A DNA stretch of 41,741 nucleotides, taken from contig JBALWS010000023.1 of NCBI GenBank assembly GCA_036960405.1, positions 1 to 41,741 on the forward strand, given 5' to 3'. Source of the DNA: Motiliproteus sp036960405. Its GTDB lineage: Bacteria > Pseudomonadota > Gammaproteobacteria > Pseudomonadales > Balneatricaceae. A program made the translations under genes and the position numbers. A model generated the notes under the pieces. That model was not told the origin of the DNA. It searched no databases and saw only the letters and a list, made by a program, of their open reading frames with translations. This document shows, one piece after another, positions 29,987 to 39,314 of this stretch. Positions within the stretch are counted from its first letter, which is position 1, and each line of letters starts with the position of its first letter.

Positions 29987-32326
29987 ATGCAGCCTCCTTA
30001 TCAAAAATACGTCCCCCCTATTACCGCAGTCATCGCTCTAGTATCGGCTAGCTGGCTCACGGTGGATCTCAGCAACGCTACCAGCCCCGCGATACCAACC
30101 CCCCATGCATTGAGCACTCTGGTGTTGGCAACGTTAACGGCATTCGGGCTTAGCTTTTGGCTATTCAGAACCACCACGCCCGCTACCCCTGCCCTGCAGC
30201 TAATCCCTTCGCCAGCAACAACCTTCCATTCGCCCCACGCCCAAACCTACTTGGATCAAGCGCATTCGTTGGTACTGGTACTGGACCATCAAGGCCAGGT
30301 GGTTTACCTCAATCAACACGGCTACCGGCTGCTGGGTTACCCGGTGGAATCACTGCAAGGTACCAATTGGTTACAGTTTTGTGTTCCTGCCGATCACCAC
30401 AGCCACATCATGGAAACCCTGAGCTTATACCGGCAGCATAACTCGCTGGCCCCGATGTTTCTGGAGCACCCGGTCCTGACAGCCGAAGGTAAGCAGCTGC
30501 TGATCGCCTGGCACTGTACAAACGTGCGACCCGAAGATCAGACAGAACAGCTACTCTGCGCCGGGCGGGACGTCACCACTGCCCGGCAAACACAAGACAC
30601 CTTGCACAAGCTCTCTTGCGCGGTTGAACAAAGCTCCACCTCGGTGATGATATTCGACCGTAACGGCCTGATTGAATATGTGAATCCCTCCTTTACCGAA
30701 CTGACGGGATTTAGAGCAACCGAAGTGATCGGTCGTAAACCCACGTTCCTCGAGGGCCAAGACACCGACCCTCGAACACTATTTGAGTTACGCCGCACCA
30801 TCCGCCAGGGAAACAACTGGCAAGGCGAGGTTTCGTACCGCAAGAAAAGCAGTCAGCTATTTTGGGCCAGAGAACGCATCTCCCCCATCAAAGACGAGCA
30901 AGGCCAGATCAACCATTACGTCAGTGTTTGCGAAGATATTACCGCAGAGCGCCAGCACCAGGTTCAGATCGAGCATCTGGCCTACCATGATCAACTCACC
31001 AAACTCCCCAACCGTCGAGCCCTATTAAAACATTTACAGGTAGCCATAGAACAGTGCGGCCAACAGAATCGTTCGCTGACGCTGTTCTATATCAATCTCG
31101 ATCACTTTAAACGGATCAACGATAGCTTGGGGCAAAGTGCCGGCGATCAGTTACTGTGTCGAATTGCCGAAAAGCTTCGCCGTGAGATCTGCGCACAAGA
31201 CCTGATCGCCCGCCATAGTAGCGACGAATTTATCTTGGCACTGCACGATTTAAACGATCAGCAAGCTGCTGAGTTTGCCCGCCGCATCAACCGACTGGTA
31301 CGCCAACCCTTATCATTATTTAACGGTGAAACCCATACTCAGAACAAAATGCTCACCAGCAGCATCGGCATTGCCTGCTTTCCCGAAAACAGCGCGGATG
31401 CAAACGAACTGATTAAGTTTGCCGACCTAGCGATGCACAAGGTCAAGCAAACCGACCGTAACAGTTACCGTTTTTTCTCTCAGAAAATGCACCAGGAGTT
31501 TGAAGCGGATCTAATTTTAGAATACGAGCTCCAACGCGCAATCCAGCACGACGAATTTGTACTCTACTACCAGCCTCAGGTTGACCTTAACCAGCATCGT
31601 GTAACCGGCTTGGAAGCCTTGGTGCGCTGGCAGCACCCCGAACGCGGCATCATCCCTCCCGATCAATTCATCTCGGTTGCCGAACGCTCCGGGTTAATCG
31701 TGGCTTTAGGACAGCATGTACTGCGCAAAGCCTGCATGGGTTATCAGCTGCTGGATACGTTAGGACTGGGGCACATCCGCATCGCGATCAACCTGTCAGC
31801 GCTCCAGTTTCGTGATCCTTTGTTTCCCCGGACATTTCAGCAAACCTTGCTTGAATTCAAGGTAAAGCCATCGCAGATTGAGCTGGAACTGACCGAGAGC
31901 ATGCTGATGACCAACATCGACGAGGCGATCAATATATTGCAACAACTCAAGCAGTCGGGCGCCACCTTAGCGATCGATGACTTCGGTACCGGCTATTCAT
32001 CACTGAGTTATCTCAAACAACTGCCGGTCGATATCATCAAAGTCGACCGCTCGTTTGTGAAAGATATCCCGCAAGATCAAAACGACATGGAGATCACCGC
32101 CGCAGTCATCGCCATGGCCCACAAACTCAAACTTGAAGTGGTTGCCGAAGGGGTAGAAACGTCAGAACAGGAGCAGTTCCTGCGTGATAACGAATGCGAG
32201 TATGTTCAAGGCTACCTGTACAGCCCTCCGGTACCCGAAGCCGAGCTGGCCGCGCTGATTGATAACATCGACCGCCGACTCAGTCGCCACCTGAATAACT
32301 GCGTACAGCTTGAGTTTGATTCCTGA
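29987..32326 (+). CDS. PAS-PAS-(degenerate GGDEF)-EAL protein, likely c-di-GMP phosphodiesterase
   Basis: A 779-residue inner-membrane signalling protein: two N-terminal hydrophobic segments (~10-27 and 42-60), PAS 1 (~88-195), PAS 2 (~208-325, with TELTGFRATEVIGRKPTFLE), GGDEF (~330-490) and EAL (~515-765). The cyclase motif is SSDEF (residues 411-415, codons AGT AGC GAC GAA TTT), so diguanylate cyclase activity is probably lost, although NLDHFKRIND is kept. The EAL domain keeps EAL (543-545), DDFGTGYSS, the KVDRSFV lysine motif and EGVET, so it should hydrolyse c-di-GMP, perhaps under GTP control by the dead domain. A globin gene begins 90 bases downstream. Confidence 0.92.
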   Translation: MQPPYQKYVPPITAVIALVSASWLTVDLSNATSPAIPTPHALSTLVLATLTAFGLSFWLFRTTTPATPALQLIPSPATTFHSPHAQTYLDQAHSLVLVLDHQGQVVYLNQHGYRLLGYPVESLQGTNWLQFCVPADHHSHIMETLSLYRQHNSLAPMFLEHPVLTAEGKQLLIAWHCTNVRPEDQTEQLLCAGRDVTTARQTQDTLHKLSCAVEQSSTSVMIFDRNGLIEYVNPSFTELTGFRATEVIGRKPTFLEGQDTDPRTLFELRRTIRQGNNWQGEVSYRKKSSQLFWARERISPIKDEQGQINHYVSVCEDITAERQHQVQIEHLAYHDQLTKLPNRRALLKHLQVAIEQCGQQNRSLTLFYINLDHFKRINDSLGQSAGDQLLCRIAEKLRREICAQDLIARHSSDEFILALHDLNDQQAAEFARRINRLVRQPLSLFNGETHTQNKMLTSSIGIACFPENSADANELIKFADLAMHKVKQTDRNSYRFFSQKMHQEFEADLILEYELQRAIQHDEFVLYYQPQVDLNQHRVTGLEALVRWQHPERGIIPPDQFISVAERSGLIVALGQHVLRKACMGYQLLDTLGLGHIRIAINLSALQFRDPLFPRTFQQTLLEFKVKPSQIELELTESMLMTNIDEAINILQQLKQSGATLAIDDFGTGYSSLSYLKQLPVDIIKVDRSFVKDIPQDQNDMEITAAVIAMAHKLKLEVVAEGVETSEQEQFLRDNECEYVQGYLYSPPVPEAELAALIDNIDRRLSRHLNNCVQLEFDS

Positions 32327-32415
32327 TAGCTCGGGAACCTTGCATCTAACGCCAAGCCTGTTTAAGTTGTGATAACTCCTTGCTAAGTGAAGGGGTCAAT
32401 CAAGGAGGCGCTGTA

Positions 32416-32826
32416 ATGGATTACGAACAGATTTTTGATCAAAGCTTCGAGCGCTGCCGCCATCGGACAACGCCACAACCCTTCTTTCGCAGTTTCTACA
32501 GTCGCTATCTGGCCTCTGATCCGCAAGTCGCCAAGATATTTAAGAATACCGATATGCAACAGCAAGAGAAGATGCTGGAAAAGTCGTTTTACCGGCTGCT
32601 GACATTTTATGCCACCAACAGCTCAGACGATTACATTGAACATATCGCCATCCGCCACAACCGCAACAACCTTAATATCACCCAAAACCTGTATGATTTG
32701 TGGTTAGAGGAATTGATCAAGACGGTTACCGAATACGATCCCTTGTGCGATGACAACATCGAACTCGCATGGCGACTGGTGTTTTCGCCGGGCATTACCT
32801 ATATGAAATACAAATACGATCACTAA
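32416..32826 (+). CDS. Single-domain bacterial globin
   Basis: A 136-residue globin-fold protein: DYEQIFDQSFERCRHRTTPQ, PFFRSFYSRYLASDPQVAKIF, then EKMLEKSFYRLL and the IEHIAIRHNRNN segment, whose His after AIR is the expected proximal heme ligand. No reductase or signalling domain is attached. The start at 32416 has AGGAGG eight bases upstream; an earlier in-frame ATG at 32380 would include that site. It directly follows the PAS-EAL phosphodiesterase gene, so an oxygen or NO input to c-di-GMP signalling is possible but unproven. Confidence 0.85.
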   Translation: MDYEQIFDQSFERCRHRTTPQPFFRSFYSRYLASDPQVAKIFKNTDMQQQEKMLEKSFYRLLTFYATNSSDDYIEHIAIRHNRNNLNITQNLYDLWLEELIKTVTEYDPLCDDNIELAWRLVFSPGITYMKYKYDH

Positions 32827-32854
32827 GCCCAGCAATAGCCGCCCGGCCAAGCAC

Positions 32855-33061
32855 TCACCAACCCTCAGGCTCGGGCTTGTCAGACTTACGCTTTTTCTTC
32901 TGTTTAAACTTCCATAGCCCGCCCTTGGTGACGGGTTTGGACTCCCCCCCCAGCGCCTTGCTGAAACGATCGCGAAGCTGCTCGAATTTTTGCTCTTTCT
33001 TCTCTTGCCCCTTGCGATGGCGAGCCTTAGAAAGATCAACAACCTTATCTGAATTTGACAC
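32855..33061 (-). CDS. Small, highly basic hypothetical protein
   Basis: A 68-residue protein (MSNSDKVVDLSKARHRKGQE onward) with about a third Lys and Arg and no cysteine or hydrophobic core, so probably disordered or nucleic-acid binding. It starts with GTG at 33061, with an AGAGAG element ten bases upstream, and is divergent from hrpB. The N-terminal VVDLSKARHRK pattern looks conserved in character but I cannot name a family. Function unknown. Confidence 0.6.
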   Translation of the reverse strand: MSNSDKVVDLSKARHRKGQEKKEQKFEQLRDRFSKALGGESKPVTKGGLWKFKQKKKRKSDKPEPEGW

Positions 33062-33168
33062 TTGAAAATCACTCTCTAACTAACACTGTTTGCTAGCTTA
33101 ACCCAGCGTGCTAGGGTGGCACCACTCTCCCCCCTCAAACAGCCGACTCTCGAGTTCATCCTGAAGCC

Positions 33169-34794
33169 ATGACCGCTCTGCCCATCGATCCTCTGCTGCC
33201 CGAGCTTTGCCAAGCCCTAAAACAGCACAGCCGCTGCGTGCTGCAAGCGTCGCCCGGTGCCGGTAAAACCACCCGCGTGCCACCCGCACTGCTGCAACAA
33301 CCCTGGCTTGATGGGCAGAAAATAATCATGCTCGAACCCCGCCGCATCGCGGCCCGTAGCGCCGCTGGTTTCATGGCTCGCGAGCGGGGTGAAAAACCGG
33401 GCCAGACGATCGGCTATCGCTCGCGTCTGGACACCCGAGTCGGCCCTGATACTCAGATCGAGGTCGTGACCGAAGGTATCCTGACCCGCATGCTCCAATC
33501 CGACCCGGCGCTTGAAGGGGTCGGCTGTGTCATCTTCGACGAATTTCACGAGCGCAACCTGCAAGCCGACCTAGGCTTGGCACTACTGCTGCAATCGCAA
33601 GAACTACTCCGCGACGAACTGCGTATTCTGATTATGTCGGCAACGCTGGAGCAACAATCGATTGTAAAATTACTGGGTCCCGAGACACCGGTGATCAGCA
33701 GCGAAGGGCGCAGTTATCCGGTCCAGACCCACTACCTCGGCGGCTCGCCCGCTCCGTTTAATGCCGAACGTGTCGCCCAGGCTATCGACAGCGACGATGC
33801 AAGCCTGCTCTGCTTTCTGCCCGGTAGCGGCGAGATCCACCGTACCCTGCGCGAACTGAAAAACCGCGCGCTACCCGAAGCACTGGAACTGCTGCCGCTG
33901 TTCGGCGGCCTATCACCGCAGCAGCAGGATCACGCCATCTCACCCAGCACCGCGGGTCAACGCAAGGTGGTGCTGGCCACCGCCATCGCCGAAACCAGCC
34001 TGACCATCGACGGCATCAGCACCGTGATCGATTGTGGCCTAATGCGACTGCCGCGCTTCGATCCACGCAGCGGCATGACCCGCCTGCAGACCCAAACCGT
34101 CAGCGCAGCCTCTGCCGAACAGCGTCGCGGACGCGCTGGCCGCTTACGCCCCGGGAGCTGCTATCGGCTCTGGTCCGAACAGCAGCAGCTGATCGACCAA
34201 TCGCCAGCCGAGATATTGCATGCCGATCTGGCCCCGCTGGTACTCGAACTGGCGCAATGGGGTTGCCGCGCAGACGAGTTGAACTGGCTCGACCCGCCGC
34301 CTGCGGTACATCTTCAACAGGCGCACGAGCTTTTGATCCAGCTGGGCGCGCTGGATACAACAGGCGCGATGACCGATAGCGGTCAACAGTTACTGCGGCT
34401 GGGCACCCATCCCCGGCTCGCCACGCTGATGCTGCAGGCCAAACGATTAGGGCTAGGCGCACTCGGCTGCCAGATTGCCGCACTGCTGAGCGAACGCGAC
34501 CCGATGTCGAGCCGACACCAAGGTGCAGACCTGCGCGACCGGCTGCTGCAACTACAGCACAGCCGCAAAGACCCGGTACTGCAGCGGATACGCGACAGTG
34601 CTCGACGCTGGAAGCAGCAACTTAAGATTGCTGACAATAAGGTGACTGCCGAGGATATCGACCAGACCGGCTTGCTGCTGGCGTTCGCCTTCCCCGATCG
34701 CATCGCGCAGCGCCGCGGTGATAACAGTACGCCTTACCGAGTCAATGGAGAAGGAGCGTGCCGCTCACCACCAGCTGGTTCAAGCATTATTTGA
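33169..34794 (+). pseudogene. hrpB: ATP-dependent helicase HrpB, resident copy, truncated at a junction
   Basis: The 5' two thirds of a DEAH-box helicase of the HrpB family (normally ~810-850 residues). Motif I PGAGKTT (29-35), DEFHERN (~123), SATLEQ (~156), AETSLTIDG and EQRRGRAGR are intact, followed by part of the HA2-like region. Homology ends near residue 522-530 (IAQRRGDNSTPYRVNGEGA); eleven unrelated residues and a stop follow. The HrpB C-terminal domain is missing from this strand, so the protein is probably inactive or altered. The gene is GC-rich (about 63 % in a sampled line), like the core genome. A second hrpB of different composition lies 250 bases on, in the opposite direction. 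Confidence 0.88.
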
Positions 34795-34870
34795 TAAAGT
34801 CCCTCTTGCAGATAGAGAGGCGGCAATTCGACAGGTAGAAAACGTGGTGCCTTTTAGTCGCAAAGGCTAA
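34745..34870 (+). pseudogene. Orphan C-terminal fragment at the hrpB junction
   Basis: In the +1 frame relative to the broken hrpB, an open stretch reads MEKERAAHHQLVQALFDKVP and continues through ADREAAIRQVENVVPFSRKG to TAA at 34868-34870. It looks like the helical C-terminal end of an otherwise absent protein rather than random translation. An ATG at 34745 happens to open it, with no good ribosome-binding site, so it could be either a 41-residue protein or the severed tail of a mobile-element gene. I could not assign a family. Confidence 0.45.
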
Positions 34871-35037
34871 AGTGGGTCGTTACAGAGCCTCAGAGGGCAG
34901 TTCTAAAATAGGCTATTCTAGGGCTGGAATGGCCGTTGTGTAACGCACCCTTATAATAAGACCATACATAGCAAATATAGTCATACCTATGTGTTAAATC
35001 AGAAGAGAGGGATTGATACATCTCGAGGTCGCCTCGT

Positions 35038-37563
35038 TTATTCTTCTAACTTTCTCTTAAAAGACCTTCCAGGCCTTTCTAGCAACGGTTTGTCTGGCCA
35101 TCGATGTTTGGGGTACTTCCCCTTCATGTCTTTTACGACAGCGAAATATGAGGAATTCCAAAAATTAGCGAGGTCGCTTGTGGTTTGTATTGGCCTACGA
35201 GCAGGAGAAAGAAGTTCAAATCGCAAGGGGATGTTTCCACCTGCTATTGTTGGTGATTCAATTTCTCCAAACACTTCCTGAAGTACCACAGAGACAGTCG
35301 GCCCCTGCTGTTCATCATAAACAATTTCAATGTTCTTATTACTCGGGGTCGTATACTTGGTTGGCGCTTCTCGATCCAGTAACTGCTGATCCTCCCAAGA
35401 TAAAGTTCCGGCTAAAAGCTCTAAAACGTTAACCTTCTTGAGCCCTGCTATAGTTTTTACATTAGATATATAGGGTAAAAACCAAACATCTAATTCCTTC
35501 AAAAGCGATTCTTTTGATACCCTAGGAAAGTGTTCTAAATTCACTCCCAACCACTGAGCCCTAGACAACCAACTCTGGCACTTATTAGTCCAATTCAAGA
35601 TATCAAAACCATCATGATGAAGTAGTTGGCGTAAGCATTCTTGAAATTTTTCTGGAGGTATATCAGCGATATTAGAGGACTGAATCTTGATCGCACCGTA
35701 TTTAGTGATCCGCCGTCCAATAACTTTATGCTTATTTCTGTCAAATCTAAACTCGTCTTTCTCAATGATATTATTACCTAAATACCCCATGAGACAGCTC
35801 TCAGAAATACGAGCTGCACTATAAATACGACCTTCAGTTTTTTGAGCATCACAATCTGCCATTACTAACCAATCAGCGCCGAACAAGGGGTCATCATCAT
35901 AAAAAAAGACGCCTTTTCCATTAGCCAACTGATAACGTCCACAACTATTTGAGCGTCTCTTACCTAGGCGATCTGGGTAAGCCAGTAATAACAATTTTCC
36001 TATATGGTCTTGCAACTGAGATAGAGTAAATATTGAATCTCGCCCCCCTATACTTAGCCTCCGTGCCAATAACCTAGAACTTACAAGCAACTGTTCAACA
36101 GATGCACGCTTTACTGGATATGCTTGAAGCGCCTTATTTCTATCCTTTTTGTAGTCTTGTACGGCCAAAAGTCGATCGACAATATCAGAACCTTTATTCG
36201 GGAAAAAAATATCTCTATCTGACAAAAGTGCAGAAAGCTCGCAAGCAATCCATTTTTCTGTATTACCAACCGCTTGCAAGAGCATTGCTGCCAATCTAGG
36301 AGGGAGCCCAAAATTTGATGCTTTAGTGCCTAACTGAGTAACGTTATCATCACTATCAATTAGATTAAGAGAAAGTAGAATTTGTTTGGCCGACTCGAAG
36401 TGCGGTTCAGGAGGAGGAGTAAGCCAGTTAACGTCATCATAATTCTTTGTCCCCCAACTAAAGAGTTCAAGAACTAAGCTTGTTAGATCAGCAGATAAAA
36501 TTTCTTCGCCTTGGTAGTCCTTCAACGCTTGTTGTCTCGCTTTACCCCACAAACGAATGCATGTTCCTTCCTGGGTACGGCCCGCTCTACCTTTTCTCTG
36601 CTCGGCTGAGGCTTTTGATATGAAGGATGTCTCCAGCCGAGTCATGCAGCTTGCAGGGTCATATACCAGGACTTTCTCCAAGCCACTATCAATGACGCAA
36701 GTGACTCCCTCAATAGTTAAACTTGTCTCAGCAATGTTCGTAGTAAAAACAACGCGTCGCTTACCACGGGAATCAGGAATTAAAGCCTGCTCTTGCTGAT
36801 CTATTGATAAGCCCCCAAACAATGGTAAAAACACTACGTGTGAATAAGATGAAAACTCCTCTTTAGCTTCTGAAAGGCATTTTTTGATCTCACCCTGCCC
36901 AGGAAGAAAAACTAGCGTATCCCCCTTATTTTCTGATGCTAAAACGCTGCGCAAGGCCCTTATAACCTTGTGACTAATATTTTCGTTACTGGTATTCGTG
37001 TAATCTACACTGACAGGAAAAACTCTTCCCGGGCACTCAATAATATCTGCCCCTCCCATATAACGAGATACTGATTCAGTATCTATGGTGGCAGACATCA
37101 CCAATAGCTTTAGGTCTTCTCGGATAGTTTGCTGGACGTCCAATGAAAGCAACAATGACAAATCAGCATGAATTGATCGTTCATGAAACTCATCAAAAAT
37201 AATGAGTCCAACATCTGCTAATTCAGGATCACCCTGCAATCTTCGACTAAGAATCCCCTCTGTAACAATCTCAAGAACAGTGCTCTTTGATACCTTCCTG
37301 TCATTTTTAACCTGATATCCGACCCTTTGTCCGACGCACTCACCTAATTGCTTAGCTAAATAGTAAGCTATTGATTTAGCAGCAACTCGGCGCGGCTCAA
37401 GCATTATGATTTTTTTACCACACAGCCAATCTGCTCCTACGAGGCTCAGAGGTAGTGCTGTTGATTTACCAGCACCTGGCTCGGCTTGCAAAACAAGGTT
37501 ACTGCCGCTCATCAGCCGACTAGATACTAAGGGTAAAAATCCAGAAATTGGTAATGAATTAAC
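35038..37563 (-). CDS. hrpB: Second, divergent HrpB helicase with uncertain start codon
   Basis: A near complete DEAH-box HrpB helicase. All motor motifs are present: EPGAGKST, EPRRVAAKS, DEFHERS, SATIDTES, AETSLTIEG and EQRKGRAGR, then the HrpB C-terminal signature ELLSPARRPIQTTSDLANFW followed by KGKYPKHRWPD. The first ATG is at 37512 (824 residues), but family-like sequence continues upstream in frame (LPISGFLPLVSSRL before the ATG), up to GTT at 37563, which sits eight bases after a GGAG. The start may be a mutated GTG or a rare codon. Sampled lines are 33-45 % GC against ~63 % for the resident copy, so it was acquired. It may replace the broken hrpB. Confidence 0.85.
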   Translation of the reverse strand, partial: VNSLPISGFLPLVSSRLMSGSNLVLQAEPGAGKSTALPLSLVGADWLCGKKIIMLEPRRVAAKSIAYYLAKQLGECVGQRVGYQVKNDRKVSKSTVLEIVTEGILSRRLQGDPELADVGLIIFDEFHERSIHADLSLLLSLDVQQTIREDLKLLVMSATIDTESVSRYMGGADIIECPGRVFPVSVDYTNTSNENISHKVIRALRSVLASENKGDTLVFLPGQGEIKKCLSEAKEEFSSYSHVVFLPLFGGLSIDQQEQALIPDSRGKRRVVFTTNIAETSLTIEGVTCVIDSGLEKVLVYDPASCMTRLETSFISKASAEQRKGRAGRTQEGTCIRLWGKARQQALKDYQGEEILSADLTSLVLELFSWGTKNYDDVNWLTPPPEPHFESAKQILLSLNLIDSDDNVTQLGTKASNFGLPPRLAAMLLQAVGNTEKWIACELSALLSDRDIFFPNKGSDIVDRLLAVQDYKKDRNKALQAYPVKRASVEQLLVSSRLLARRLSIGGRDSIFTLSQLQDHIGKLLLLAYPDRLGKRRSNSCGRYQLANGKGVFFYDDDPLFGADWLVMADCDAQKTEGRIYSAARISESCLMGYLGNNIIEKDEFRFDRNKHKVIGRRITKYGAIKIQSSNIADIPPEKFQECLRQLLHHDGFDILNWTNKCQSWLSRAQWLGVNLEHFPRVSKESLLKELDVWFLPYISNVKTIAGLKKVNVLELLAGTLSWEDQQLLDREAPTKYTTPSNKNIEIVYDEQQGPTVSVVLQEVFGEIESPTIAGGNIPLRFELLSPARRPIQTTSDLANFWNSSYFAVVKDMKGKYPKHRWPDKPLLERPGRSFKRKLEE

Positions 37564-37711
37564 GACTTTAACTCCAGCGGGGATGCTAATAAATACAGTT
37601 TTAGAATAGTGATCAGCGTGCTAGTTCTAGCAGTATTCAGCGTCCAAAATTTATCATAAAAGCAGATTTACAATCCTAAAGGATACAGAGCAGTCATCAA
37701 TTAGTCCTCGT

Positions 37712-38256
37712 TCATATTGCAGCCGTAGGCAAATTGAGATCAACAATCCGCTCTGCTGCCTTCTCAGACACCTCGTCTGAAACACCAATATCACAGCTCC
37801 AAACAGCCTTGTTGCCGTCAATAGCGCTAGCTATCACACTAGTGCCTGTCTCTCGATCTAAACAGCGTAATCGTACTGAATCAGGATTTGCTCTCTCATT
37901 CGAAAACTGAAAGCCTGTTAAGGAAAGTTCCCACCGCTTACAAGGACTGACATAAAAAGCATCAATTTCATTCTGCGATGCGTTCAGCTCAACTTTTGCT
38001 TCGCGTAGGGATTTACGAATTGCGGCTAACTCTTTGTTCTGCGATTTGATCTCAAGGTTTTCACCACCATCTTCTTCTTCAGGTCAGCCACATTTTTCTT
38101 TAAGCGCTCAGGATCTAATGCCTTGAGTATCTTTAACTCAGACTTCACTTCACGAAGATCAAATTTGACCTTGTTTAGTTCTGCTCTGGTGTTACTGGCT
38201 TCAGTGTCCATTGCGACGAGAGTTTCGAGGCGCTCAATAGCAGGCTGATCAAACAT
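37712..38256 (-). pseudogene. Frameshifted coiled-coil protein gene
   Basis: From ATG 38256 the frame reads MFDQPAIERLETLVAMDTEA and a heptad-like helix to LDPERLKKNVADLKKK, then runs out at 38026. In the -1 frame, from the AAG repeat at 38071-38079, a clean frame continues DGGENLEIKSQNKELAAIRK and ends LNLPTAAI at TGA 37712-37714. Joined, they give about 181 residues: a coiled coil followed by a small beta-rich domain (RWELSLTGFQFSNE, VRLRCLDRETGTS, KAVWSCDIGVSD). One missing base in the AAG tract explains this; a sequencing error or a -1 ribosomal shift would too, though no standard slippery heptamer is present. Family unknown. Confidence 0.6.
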
Positions 38257-38478
38257 GAATAATCTCTTTTTGAGGATGACGCATTTTCGTTGGTTTATTC
38301 GAGTAGCGATAGCCATGTTTTGCTCGCCCGCTATCTGATCACAGTAGCTGCGATTCAAACAAAACCAATGCTTCACGAGTTAGTCTAAGACCACATAATT
38401 TTGGAAGAACGGCCACTTATCCGTAAACCGCTGAAACATCACTTACAAACTGCGACTATTAGGCGCTTCAATTTCAAT

Positions 38479-39015
38479 TCATGAAACCATCCGAGCCAAC
38501 ATCTCAGCAGGACTATCCTCCCGAATCAACATATTCCGATCCGTTGGGTGCAAAAATCCTTCTCGCTCTGCATTATCAAGAAGGTCATCTAGAGGGGCGT
38601 AGTAGTTGTTGATGTTGAGAAGCCCGACGGGCTTAGAGTGGAAGCCCAACTTGGCCCAGGTATAGACTTCGAAGAATTCCTCGAAGGTTCCAATTCCTCC
38701 AGGGAACGTGATAAAGCCATCCGACAGCTCCGCCATCAGCGACTTACGCTCATGCATATTGGCGACAACATGAAGCTCAGTTAAGCCGGGATGGTAGATT
38801 TCTTTGTCTCGAAGAGCTTGGACTGTGACGCCAATAACCTCCCCTCCTGCTTCTAGTGCGCTATCAGCGAGCAACTTCATCAGGCCGGTATCAGATCCCC
38901 CATAGACGCAAGTGATGCCTCTTGTCGCCAACTCCCTTCCCATCTCCTCTGCGGCTTGAGCGTAAACGGGATTGGTACCTAGATTGGCACCAAGAAAAAT
39001 ACAAATTGAGCGCAT
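38479..39015 (-). CDS. LOG-family protein (cytokinin riboside 5'-monophosphate phosphoribohydrolase type)
   Basis: A 178-residue Rossmann-fold enzyme of the LOG family, once misnamed lysine decarboxylase. The diagnostic motif is exact: PGGIGTFEEFFEVYTWAKLG, with the catalytic Glu and the preceding ANMHERKSLMAELSDGF segment. Such enzymes cleave the N-glycosidic bond of AMP or related nucleotides. GGGAAG precedes the ATG at 39015. It lies within the accessory region, but its composition is intermediate and family members are common in core genomes. Alone it does not indicate defence or hormone synthesis. Confidence 0.9.
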   Translation of the reverse strand: MRSICIFLGANLGTNPVYAQAAEEMGRELATRGITCVYGGSDTGLMKLLADSALEAGGEVIGVTVQALRDKEIYHPGLTELHVVANMHERKSLMAELSDGFITFPGGIGTFEEFFEVYTWAKLGFHSKPVGLLNINNYYAPLDDLLDNAEREGFLHPTDRNMLIREDSPAEMLARMVS

Positions 39016-39154
39016 AACTTCCCGCTAATTAAAATGCTAAAAGTACATACTGCTGGATAGCCCCAGCCCATTACAAACCTTGAACACAACACCAATCAAG
39101 ACGCTCCACTCAACACCTTCTCTCAGGGGAACGCTGCTCGGTGCAATATAAGAG

Positions 39155-39277
39155 TTAACGACTTGCGATTGGATCTAAGATTTCACCAGGCTTGATATCA
39201 AGGGCACGACAAACTTTAAGCAGCGCATCACAAATCTTGAAAACAACAGTTCTATTGATGCTCCCCGTAACTCAACA
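39155..39277 (-). pseudogene. Remnant of an XRE-type helix-turn-helix regulator
   Basis: On the minus strand an in-frame tail reads INRTVVFKICDALLKVCRAL, then DIKPGEILDPIASR and TAA (39155-39157). It mirrors the end of the intact neighbour (TMLKICRSLSIKPGEIFDDI). The DNA for the shared DIKPGEIL part repeats almost exactly: AAGATTTCACCAGGCTTGAT at 39177-39196 against the same with one change at 39331-39350. A stop codon just upstream and the absence of the DNA-binding half mark it as a decayed duplicate. Confidence 0.6.
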
Positions 39278-39314
39278 TTTCGACACATAGTTACGGTCAA
39301 TTTGGTAAGTAGAT

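Noticed and set aside
38257..38376. GTG-initiated extension of the coiled-coil gene to 38376
   Set aside because: No ribosome-binding site at 38376 and residues unlike the rest of the protein; ATG 38256 is better placed.
38479..39015. LOG-family gene as part of a defence system
   Set aside because: The motif is the ordinary LOG PGGxGTxxE; no sensor or effector domain is attached and no partner enzyme lies beside it.
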